Origin: Microcaldota archaeon
Lineage (GTDB): Archaea > Micrarchaeota > Micrarchaeia > Anstonellales > Anstonellaceae
Direction: 5' to 3'
DNA length: 9,088 nucleotides
Assembly (NCBI GenBank): GCA_026396355.1
Contig: JAPLWY010000068.1
Location: 2,622-11,709, forward strand
The translations under genes and the position numbers were made by a program. The notes beneath the pieces are model-generated. The model was not told the origin of the DNA. It did not search any database and saw only the letters and a program-made list of their open reading frames with translations. Shown piece after piece: positions 1 through 5,371 of the stretch; positions within the stretch are counted from its first letter, which is position 1; the number at the start of each line of letters is the position of its first letter.

Positions 1-6
1 CATACA

Positions 7-14
7 TTTAAATA
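7..14 (+). promoter_or_regulatory. TATA box of the isocyanide-synthase-like gene
   Basis: TTTAAATA, an archaeal-type TATA box. Its centre lies about 25 bases before the ATG at 36, so transcription should begin at or next to the start codon, giving a leaderless mRNA. There is no room for a ribosome-binding site and none is seen. Confidence 0.6.
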
Positions 15-35
15 CTTTTATTACAACATATATAC

Positions 36-1184
36 ATGTTGGTAAAAGTGTTAAAACAAAGAGAGAATGCACCCTACCTTTCATTCATGTCTGGCAGCCT
101 TTCAAAAGTCGCAGCTTGCAGCCAAAAAGTGGTCTCATGCGACCAAGGCTTTGGCATGCGCAAGGAGCGGATAAACTGGGAAAGCGCAAAGGAATTTTTT
201 GTCAAGTCAATGCCCGCTCTCCAGCCTGCTGGAAGCTGCTTGTCCGAGCGGATATTCAGCATCATGATACATGAAAGATACATGCGCACTAATAGCGGCA
301 CCAAGTCAGATGCAAAAAAGTACAGGGGCGCGGCAGTGGAAAAAATCCGCAGGTGCATAAGAAATTTCGATCCAATAGACATTGTCCTGCCTGCATTCCC
401 GATGAAAGGGGATCGCGCGGACATGGCGGAAATTTCAGCATTCTCCAAATTCCACGAGTTGTGCGAGCAAATCAGGAAGATTTACTTGCCAGGAGCCAGG
501 ATTCACATCATTCAGGACGGTATGCTCCATCATGAGGATTTTGGCAGGTGTGAAAGCGAAGTCAGGCAATATTCTGCAGACCTGAAAAGCATTCTTGTTG
601 CCATGGGTCTCCAAAACGAGATAATATTGCACGACCTGAAGACTGAACTTGAGCGGCAGCCAGATTACCAGTTAGCAATGGCCCGGGCTCAAAACGAAAT
701 CGCCCAGGAAATACAGAACCCAGTGCAAATGAAGCATTATTTGGACATAGTGTCCAGCACCATCGCAATCCTTGGAAACAGCCATCTCCCGCCAGACGTC
801 GTGCGCCGCATATTCACGCTCGAAGAAAACAGGCTGAGCGCCTGCGATAAGATCCAGAAAAGGGCCATCGAGAGCAAGGCTGCGGATGCTGCGTTCAATT
901 TCCTGGTTTATGGGCGGGCAATCGAGCACCTCGATCTTTACGAAAGAATCCTTCCAAATGCCATCCGCGGGTCGGTCCACAAGGGGCCTGGCAGGATTCC
1001 GCTCCGTTTCCACGCAAAAGGCACAACCATCCCGCCGTGGATGGGCGTTGCGGTGCAAATGGGCAATGAGATGACTGTGAAATTCATCTGCGAAGTCGAA
1101 TGCGACCCGTCCTTTGTCCCAGTTTATGTTGAAGGCAGGGCAAGCCCGTTCTATTTCAGGAAAATAGGTGGCCTGCCGGTTTGA
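36..1184 (+). CDS. DIT1/PvcA family isocyanide (isonitrile) synthase-like protein
   Basis: The 382-residue protein resembles the DIT1_PvcA family (PvcA, IsnA, yeast Dit1). Characterised members convert an amino-acid amine to an isonitrile, using ribulose 5-phosphate as carbon donor. Visible family landmarks are a hydrophobic strand ending in FPMK (118-124, family FPxKSPN region), the AEISAF helix (131-136), IYLPGARIHIIQDG (149-162, family YxPGAxxxIxSDG), VRQY (176-179), RGSVHKG (311-317, family RxSIHP) and IPPWMGVAV (332-340, family TPWHxV). The fold appears complete from about residue 70 to 376; residues 1-60 look lineage-specific. Length exceeds bacterial PvcA (about 330) and is below Dit1. 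Departures from the motifs as I recall them are KGDR for KSPN, QDG for SDG and PWM for PWH, so substrate and even reaction are uncertain. The ATG at 36 is chosen because it sits 25 bases from a TATA box; later in-frame ATGs at 87 and 156 are possible. No signal peptide, so cytoplasmic. No partner oxygenase is visible. Family assignment is recognition by eye. Confidence 0.8.
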   Translation: MLVKVLKQRENAPYLSFMSGSLSKVAACSQKVVSCDQGFGMRKERINWESAKEFFVKSMPALQPAGSCLSERIFSIMIHERYMRTNSGTKSDAKKYRGAAVEKIRRCIRNFDPIDIVLPAFPMKGDRADMAEISAFSKFHELCEQIRKIYLPGARIHIIQDGMLHHEDFGRCESEVRQYSADLKSILVAMGLQNEIILHDLKTELERQPDYQLAMARAQNEIAQEIQNPVQMKHYLDIVSSTIAILGNSHLPPDVVRRIFTLEENRLSACDKIQKRAIESKAADAAFNFLVYGRAIEHLDLYERILPNAIRGSVHKGPGRIPLRFHAKGTTIPPWMGVAVQMGNEMTVKFICEVECDPSFVPVYVEGRASPFYFRKIGGLPV

Positions 1185-1271
1185 AGACATCTTGTGAAAA
1201 AGGCGATTGCCGGAGCAGCGCTTTTGCGTTTTCCAGCAAATAAGCCAGCGAAGGTCATAAGGTGCGGCGAA

Positions 1272-1291
1272 CCCGCCACTAAAGTGGCGGG
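1272..1291. repeat. Perfect hairpin 1 of a three-hairpin cluster
   Basis: CCCGCCACT and its exact reverse complement are separated by two bases (AA), giving a 9-bp stem, or 8 bp with a four-base loop in RNA. No T-run follows on either strand, so it is not an obvious terminator. It lies in the non-coding stretch after the isocyanide-synthase-like gene. Confidence 0.75.
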
Positions 1292-1346
1292 CATGCCAGA
1301 TGCCTTTTGGAAAGCGATGCGGCCTGACCTGCGGCTGAACCCGGAG

Positions 1347-1383
1347 GCATCAACATGTTCGTCGCAACGAACATGTCTGATGC
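1347..1383. repeat. Long hairpin 2 of the cluster (16 bp, one bulge)
   Basis: GCATCA plus ACATGTTCGT (1347-1362) pairs with ACGAACATGT (1367-1376) and TGATGC (1378-1383), around a CGCA loop and a single bulged C at 1377. Its last three bases are shared with hairpin 3, so the bases of the two stems compete. Confidence 0.8.
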
Positions 1384-1406
1384 ATTTTCGGATCGCCGAA
1401 AATGCA
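1381..1406. repeat. Perfect hairpin 3 of the cluster (11 bp)
   Basis: TGCATTTTCGG (1381-1391) pairs perfectly with CCGAAAATGCA (1396-1406) around the tetraloop ATCG. No poly-T follows. With hairpins 1 and 2 it forms a compact structured block in an otherwise gene-free stretch (1185-1453). A 76-codon GTG-start reading frame crosses the block but has no ribosome-binding site. Confidence 0.8.
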
Positions 1407-1425
1407 CATGGCCGCGCCTTATGAG

Positions 1426-1453
1426 TAAAAAATAACGGGCATTCGCGCGCCCG
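1426..1453 (-). terminator. Stem-loop plus poly-T terminator of the 223-aa lipoprotein gene
   Basis: Read on the minus strand, the sequence just after the TAG stop at 1454 forms a CGGGC/GCCCG stem around an 8-base loop (1436-1453), followed by TTATTTTTTA. This resembles an intrinsic terminator; in archaea the poly-U run alone is often enough. Confidence 0.55.
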
Positions 1454-2125
1454 CTAGAATGTTATGGGCTTTGCCGCCTTGTCATGCACGACTTTTGAGA
1501 CTTCCAGGCCCTTTATATCGGTTATCGGAATCTCAAGCGCGGCTACTTTGAACCATCTTCCGATCCCCACCTGGATGTTCACGCCAGTGAGGCTGATATT
1601 CTTGCGCACGAATATCGTATCTTTCTCGGATTTGATGGTCCAGATGTTATTGGCATCCTCGTTTTTCAAGCCCTCTTTCTTAACCATGCCGCCGGCAAAT
1701 CCGCCATAGGTTGCGACTATGGTGGCAACGCCTGTCCTAATCGTCACAATGTCTCCCTTTGTTGCGTGCGCCAGCTTTGCAATTTCGCTGACCGGAACCT
1801 GCAAATTCTTGCCTGCAGCAATCAATTCCATTGTGTCCGCCCGGTTCCCATTGTCAGTGACTGTCTTGAGCTTGTTGAACATGCCTATCGCAGTCTTTCC
1901 ATCCGCCAGCTGCGCGCTCACAAGGTCAGTTCCGTGCAAAGAGTCCTTCACAAGCTGCATTCCGCTTCCGCTCCTGTAATCTTTCCCTACCGAGGTGGAG
2001 ACAACTGATGTTGGCTTTGCAAGCTCAGGCGCGATATCTTTTTTCGCCTTCTGGCATGCCGACAAAATAAGCGCTGTTCCTATGATAACTGTTGTGCCGA
2101 GTTTTCCCGCTCTTGCCATCTTCAT
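1454..2125 (-). CDS. Predicted lipoprotein of unknown function, 223 aa
   Basis: The N-terminus has the three parts of a lipoprotein signal: a basic start (Lys/Arg in residues 1-8), a hydrophobic stretch (about 9-22), and a lipobox LSAC with the lipidated cysteine at 24, followed by charged QKAKKD. The mature protein would be anchored on the outer face of the cytoplasmic membrane. The rest looks like a mixed alpha/beta soluble domain with beta-rich segments around residues 125-145 and 160-210. There is no second cysteine, no second membrane segment and no motif I recognise. The ATG at 2125 is favoured by GAGGTGGG seven bases upstream; a second ATG two codons later is less well placed. It is transcribed alone, with a terminator hairpin after its TAG stop. 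That hairpin suggests TAG is a true stop codon in this genome. Function unknown. Confidence 0.85.
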   Translation of the reverse strand: MKMARAGKLGTTVIIGTALILSACQKAKKDIAPELAKPTSVVSTSVGKDYRSGSGMQLVKDSLHGTDLVSAQLADGKTAIGMFNKLKTVTDNGNRADTMELIAAGKNLQVPVSEIAKLAHATKGDIVTIRTGVATIVATYGGFAGGMVKKEGLKNEDANNIWTIKSEKDTIFVRKNISLTGVNIQVGIGRWFKVAALEIPITDIKGLEVSKVVHDKAAKPITF

Positions 2126-2171
2126 TTTCCCACCTCGCCCGATATTCTAATGGCAAAAGGGTAAATGATTT

Positions 2172-2181
2172 GGTTTTTTAA
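2172..2181 (-). promoter_or_regulatory. Possible TATA element of the 223-aa lipoprotein gene
   Basis: On the minus strand this reads TTAAAAAACC within CATTAAAAAACC, about 50 bases before the ATG at 2125. That would leave a short leader carrying the GAGGTGGG ribosome-binding site. The match to a TATA consensus is weak. Confidence 0.3.
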
Positions 2182-2187
2182 TGCGCT

Positions 2188-2201
2188 GTTCCATTTGGAA
2201 C
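2188..2201. promoter_or_regulatory. 14-base perfect palindrome, candidate operator
   Basis: GTTCCA-TT-TGGAAC is a perfect inverted repeat directly upstream of the possible TATA element of the minus-strand lipoprotein gene, and about 105 bases before the small plus-strand gene. The length and spacing suit a dimeric regulator, but no regulator is identified. Confidence 0.35.
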
Positions 2202-2306
2202 AATTGGGGTGGGAAAAAAGCAAAAAATACAATTGTGGAATTGGGGGCATGAGGCGCAGGAAGAAGTAAAAACTCCCAGCCTTAATGTGCAAGCGAGGTT
2301 GATAAT

Positions 2307-2471
2307 ATGGGCGAATGCACAACTGCGGCTGACAGGAAGATGGCGAGCAGGATAGATACCATTTACGCGCGCCAGGGCGCAATCCAGGAAAAAGTGATTT
2401 GCCTGATGGAAGAAAGCAGGAGGCTGAGAAAGGAAAACGACTCGCTTTTGAAGAAGCTTGGCTGGTGGTGA
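2307..2471 (+). CDS. Small coiled-coil protein, 54 aa
   Basis: The frame opens at ATG 2307 and ends at TGA 2469-2471. The start is preceded by GAGGTTGAT with correct spacing, close to the GAGGTGATC complement of 16S rRNA, which is the main reason for calling it a gene. The product begins MGECTTAADRK and ends in LLKKLGWW. Residues 15-51 are strongly charged and lack proline, with hydrophobic residues spaced as in a helix or short coiled coil (I16, I19, I26, V30, L33, L40, L47, L48, L51), so it may dimerise or bind a partner. Two cysteines (4 and 32) are too few for a zinc site in a monomer. No signal peptide or membrane segment. A longer antisense frame on the minus strand looks like its shadow. 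I do not recognise a family. Confidence 0.6.
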   Translation: MGECTTAADRKMASRIDTIYARQGAIQEKVICLMEESRRLRKENDSLLKKLGWW

Positions 2472-2518
2472 AACAGCCAGAACCAGGGCAAACCGCCTTG
2501 GGCGCCATAAAAGCTAGG

Positions 2519-2524
2519 AAAAAA
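2519..2524 (-). terminator. Poly-T terminator of the Ig-like lipoprotein gene
   Basis: On the minus strand a six-T run lies 23 bases past the TGA stop at 2547. A small GAGC/GCTC stem with a GCGA loop (2537-2548) overlaps the stop. The T-run is the credible signal; the stem is weak. Confidence 0.4.
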
Positions 2525-2546
2525 TAATGAGTGCAGGAGCTCGCGC

Positions 2547-3854
2547 TCACACCTTATGTATCTCAATCTTGTAATGCTTCATGTCAAAGCTGCAGTCCGC
2601 GCAGCCCTGTTCTTCCCTGTAGGGCGGGTCATCATTCCTGCCGCTTCCAAGGTTGCCGCTTCCTGTGTTGTCCTCATCCACAAAGCTCGTGGCATCAGCG
2701 TTCGGCTTCAGGCCTGCACCGACCAGTTCTATCCCATTGGGGAAATCGATGTTCATGTACACCTCGCCGCCGGTTCCGGGCGCAGGCATGTCGATGTTCG
2801 AAGAGCTGTAGCCCAGGATGGGCGTGCAGCCGTCCATGCAGCCAAAGAACGGGTCTGACACTTTTGCATAAGTGACATTCTCCCAGTAGAGCGGCTCGCC
2901 ATTGCTGCCCGTGTCCTTGTAATCGCACTTCAGCGTCATTTCAAATGTGTATTTTATGGTGAGCGGCGTCTTTGAATTGTATTCGTATCTTGGGTATCTG
3001 CTGCCGCTCCCTTCAACAGAGCCTGCCCAGTTGCCGTCATAAGGCGAGTCGCAGGCTTTTGCCTCTGTCCCTGATGCGCTTCCTGCTCCGGGCGGATTGG
3101 TTGATGCTGACCCAGAAGAATTGCCAGGCTGCTGGGACTCCTGCTGCGCAACAACTGGAAGAGTGGTGTCTGCGCACGTTTCAGTTCCTACAAGATCGGT
3201 AACGCATACCGTAATCGCGTAGTTGTTCGTTATTGCCCCAACCGGAACAGTACCGGAGAGCAATCCGTTCGTGCTCATCGAAAGCCCGATTGGCTGGCCT
3301 GAAACAGTGAAAGTGAATGGCGAAGTGACAGACTCAAACCCAGGGAGCTGCCCGCAGTCCAGCATGCTTTGCGAGGACGGAACGCAGAAATTGTACTCGT
3401 AATACTTCCCGATTTCAGCCGCAGGTATTTCCTCTGGCAGCACAAGCTTGGGCGCCGGCTGGTTGACTGCAAGCATCAGCTTGAATGACTCGCTATTGCC
3501 CTGGGAATCCCTGACCAGCACTGAAATTGGATAGATTGCCGTTGGAGTGCCTGAATCTAGAATGGGTGCTGTACCAGTGATGGAGCAGCCTGGTTCGCTG
3601 AAGACCAGTGCCCCGGGCATAGTAGTGCCTGGCGCAGCCGAGCAGTTGTAGGGCGCGCTTCCTCCAGAAACTGTTATTTTTGTGTTATAGAGCTGCCCCG
3701 AAGTTGCAGCAGGAAGCGCAGAAGCCCCGTTGATTTTCACGCTTGTGTTGATTGCAATGCTGCCCGAATTCTCTGCTGTCTGATTAGATGTTCCCGCACA
3801 CCCGAAAAAAAGCAAGAACGCGACAGTGATTGCAGCCAGAATGACAAGACGCAC
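2547..3854 (-). CDS. Cysteine-rich lipoprotein with two Ig-like (He_PIG-type) domains, 435 aa
   Basis: A hydrophobic signal (residues 4-18) ends in FFGC, giving a lipidated cysteine at 19, so the protein is predicted to be outside the cell on a lipid anchor. Residues about 45-132 and 140-236 are two tandem beta-sandwich domains of the putative-Ig type: the second carries GLSMSTNGLLSGTVP, the typical He_PIG signature, and the first has a matching GXXXGTAP-like segment. A Ser/Gly/Pro/Asn linker (237-266) leads to a C-terminal domain (268-435) that I do not recognise. Apart from C19 there are 12 cysteines, mostly in close pairs (71/90, 157/167, 217/227, 339/343, 418/421), suggesting disulfides. 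NxS/T sequons suggest glycosylation. The start is GTG, chosen for GGTGGTC just upstream and a TATA box further back. A role in adhesion or cell-surface binding is inferred from the domains only. Confidence 0.85.
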   Translation of the reverse strand: MRLVILAAITVAFLLFFGCAGTSNQTAENSGSIAINTSVKINGASALPAATSGQLYNTKITVSGGSAPYNCSAAPGTTMPGALVFSEPGCSITGTAPILDSGTPTAIYPISVLVRDSQGNSESFKLMLAVNQPAPKLVLPEEIPAAEIGKYYEYNFCVPSSQSMLDCGQLPGFESVTSPFTFTVSGQPIGLSMSTNGLLSGTVPVGAITNNYAITVCVTDLVGTETCADTTLPVVAQQESQQPGNSSGSASTNPPGAGSASGTEAKACDSPYDGNWAGSVEGSGSRYPRYEYNSKTPLTIKYTFEMTLKCDYKDTGSNGEPLYWENVTYAKVSDPFFGCMDGCTPILGYSSSNIDMPAPGTGGEVYMNIDFPNGIELVGAGLKPNADATSFVDEDNTGSGNLGSGRNDDPPYREEQGCADCSFDMKHYKIEIHKV

Positions 3855-3888
3855 AAGACCACCCGAAAATGGATTCGCGGTAAAGGCG

Positions 3889-3896
3889 TATAAATG
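3889..3896 (-). promoter_or_regulatory. TATA box of the Ig-like lipoprotein gene
   Basis: Minus-strand ATTTATAC lies about 38 bases before the GTG start at 3854, leaving a short leader with GGGTGGTC as ribosome-binding site. It stands back to back with the TPR gene promoter in a 133-base divergent spacer. Confidence 0.5.
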
Positions 3897-3945
3897 TTCT
3901 GGGATTGCGGCATGTGGCGTTTAATCTGCGCTAACATTACATTAC

Positions 3946-3953
3946 ATTTATAA
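3946..3953 (+). promoter_or_regulatory. TATA box of the TPR gene
   Basis: ATTTATAA, about 38 bases before the ATG at 3988. It is preceded by a short ATTAC reiteration (ACATTACATTACATTT). The leader would carry TTAGGTG, seven bases from the start codon. Confidence 0.6.
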
Positions 3954-3987
3954 GCACAACTTATCAGAGCATGTTAGGTGCCAATAT

Positions 3988-5064
3988 ATGACTTATCCCA
4001 TGCCTCAATCAATCCCTAGAAGTCAGGCGCAATCGGCATCCTCCATTTTCCCTACAAGTCAGATGCGATTAGCATATTTTATTACTGCCAAGTCAAACTT
4101 TGACAGGCACTTTGACAGGCAATTGCCGCTCTCTGAAGGAATATTCAGAATTAACGACCCAGTAATTACGGTGCAAAAGGCACCCCGAAGCACTACTAAA
4201 GAAAAATGCAAAACCGAACTTTCCAATCACCAGGGCGCGGCTTCTGACCATGACGTGGCGGTTTTGAACTATCCAAACTCCGCCAAAGCCTGCTGCAGCC
4301 GCGGCTTTGCCAAAACCAAGCTTGGCGACTACAAAGAAGCCATAATTGATTTTAACCAGGCAATCTCACTCTGCCCCGATTACATAAACGCCTATATTGG
4401 CCGCGGCCATGCCAAAACCGAGCTTGGCGACTGCAAAGAAGCCATAATTGATTTAGATAAGGCAGTCTTGCTAAAGCCCAAATCCGGCAATTCCCGTTAT
4501 CTCCGCGGCAGGGCCAGGCTTGCCATGGGCGACTATAACGGCGCAATAAGCGACTTTGACTTGGCGATTTCGTATGGGATCATTGATGCGAACATCTACT
4601 GCGACCGCGGCTGTGCAAAATCCCTGCTTGGGCGGGAGCTGGATGCCATAAATGACTTTGATGATGCAATTGAATTCAAGCCAAATCATTCAGCGGCTTA
4701 TTTTGGCAGGGGAGTTTCCAAATCAGCGCTTGGCAATAACAAAGGCGCGATAAAGGACCTGCGCCGGGTAATCTTGCTCACTCCCAAAAAAGCTGGCGCC
4801 CACTACGCTCGCGGCTTTGCCTTGTCCATGTGCGGGCTTTATTCAGATGCCATTAAGGATTTTGATCGCGAAATACTACTCAATCCATCAGATGCAATCT
4901 CTTACTATGCACGCAGCATTGCCAAATACAAGACCAAAGACATGAAGGGCGCAAAGGCAGACAACGATATGGCGATTTCGCTTCGCCCAAATGTTGCAGC
5001 AGCATACGGGCTTCGCAAAGGAGATATAACTGGATTTGGATTTGCAGACAGATTATTCAACTAA
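3988..5064 (+). CDS. Tetratricopeptide repeat (TPR) protein, seven 34-aa repeats
   Basis: Residues about 97-335 are seven consecutive 34-residue TPR units with the standard pattern: RGxAKxxLGDYxxAIxDFxxAIxLxP. A half-repeat precedes them (about 80-96) and a capping helix follows (VAAAYGLRKG, 336-345). TPR arrays fold into a superhelix that binds other proteins; nothing here shows the partner. The first 80 residues are not repeat-like and look disordered, rich in Ser, Gln and Pro. No signal peptide or membrane segment is seen, so it is likely cytoplasmic. The start is fixed by AGGTG at 3976-3980; an upstream ATG at 3971 is in another frame and stops at once. Repeats 1 and 2 are nearly identical in DNA, showing recent duplication. 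It is a single-gene unit divergent from the Ig-like lipoprotein. Confidence 0.9.
   Translation: MTYPMPQSIPRSQAQSASSIFPTSQMRLAYFITAKSNFDRHFDRQLPLSEGIFRINDPVITVQKAPRSTTKEKCKTELSNHQGAASDHDVAVLNYPNSAKACCSRGFAKTKLGDYKEAIIDFNQAISLCPDYINAYIGRGHAKTELGDCKEAIIDLDKAVLLKPKSGNSRYLRGRARLAMGDYNGAISDFDLAISYGIIDANIYCDRGCAKSLLGRELDAINDFDDAIEFKPNHSAAYFGRGVSKSALGNNKGAIKDLRRVILLTPKKAGAHYARGFALSMCGLYSDAIKDFDREILLNPSDAISYYARSIAKYKTKDMKGAKADNDMAISLRPNVAAAYGLRKGDITGFGFADRLFN
4097..4120 (+). repeat. 12-base perfect tandem duplication in the TPR gene
   Basis: ACTTTGACAGGC occurs twice in tandem, encoding the FDRHFDR segment at residues 38-44 of the non-repeat N-terminus. It keeps the reading frame and looks like a slippage event. 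Confidence 0.6.
4299..4454 (+). repeat. Near-identical 54-base direct repeats inside the TPR gene
   Basis: Bases 4299-4352 and 4401-4454 differ at four positions in 54 and are spaced exactly 102 bases apart, that is 34 codons or one TPR unit. The other units are much more diverged, so units 1 and 2 arose by a recent in-frame duplication or have been homogenised by gene conversion. Confidence 0.85.
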
Positions 5065-5140
5065 GCGCACGCCGAATGCTTTGAACTCATTTTTCATTTG
5101 CCCTGCAAAGAATAAGAATGGCGGCGGGCATGGGGCTTGG

Positions 5141-5146
5141 AAAAAA
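5141..5146 (-). terminator. Poly-T terminator candidate at the end of the phosphate operon
   Basis: Six T residues on the minus strand directly follow the TGA at 5147-5149 of the broken small ORF, in the spacer where it converges with the TPR gene. This position suits the 3' end of the DUF47-PiT transcript and suggests the small ORF lies inside the transcribed unit. Confidence 0.4.
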
Positions 5147-5371
5147 TCAAGAAAAAACTGAATCCTTCAGGTCAATCAAGTATATCGTGTCAGTCAGTGG
5201 CTTTTTCATGAACATGCTCATGGTTAAGAGAAGCGTCTCATTGCCTTTCACAATCCCCAGCTTTTGCAGCCTTTTGATATAGTCTCCGACGCCGCCGTTC
5301 CGCAATCCCAGATCAACAAGTGCTATCTAGTAATAAAGTATCAGCTTTGCGACGCTTCTTGCCCCAATCAA
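5147..5371 (-). pseudogene. Small ORF after PiT, possibly winged-helix, broken by an in-frame TAG
   Basis: On the minus strand a TTG at 5371 overlaps the PiT stop (TTGA), the classic arrangement for a translationally coupled gene. The frame reads 14 codons (LIGARSVAKLILYY), meets TAG at 5327-5329, then stays open for 59 codons to TGA at 5147. The second part (IALVDLGLRNGG, GDYIKRLQKLGIVKGN, then a beta-like segment and YLIDLKD) has the composition of a real protein. Its helix, recognition-helix and LGIV order resembles a small winged helix-turn-helix domain. Joined across the TAG the product would be 74 residues, a reasonable size for that fold. Alternatives are a shorter gene from TTG 5305 (52 aa, with GTTGATC upstream), a dead gene, or a base error. 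TAG ends two other genes here, so general recoding is unlikely. The fold is an inference by eye. Confidence 0.45.

Noticed and set aside
672..1190. 172-codon minus-strand frame
   Set aside because: Antisense to the recognised isocyanide-synthase-like gene; no start signal.
1240..1360. GGGTTC-like motifs on the minus strand suggesting a tRNA T-arm
   Set aside because: No acceptor, D or anticodon arms can be fitted around them; they are parts of the hairpin cluster.
1194..1424. 76-codon plus-strand frame after the isocyanide-synthase-like gene
   Set aside because: GTG start without ribosome-binding site, and it runs through three perfect hairpins that dictate its sequence; composition not protein-like.
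2122..2550. 142-codon minus-strand frame in the lipoprotein spacer
   Set aside because: Low-complexity Ser/Pro/Cys-rich product and no ribosome-binding site; it is antisense to the better supported 54-codon gene.
5327..5329. Pyrrolysine recoding at the in-frame TAG
   Set aside because: TAG is used as an ordinary stop for two other genes here, one followed at once by a terminator, and the host protein is not a methylamine methyltransferase. A broken gene or base error is simpler.
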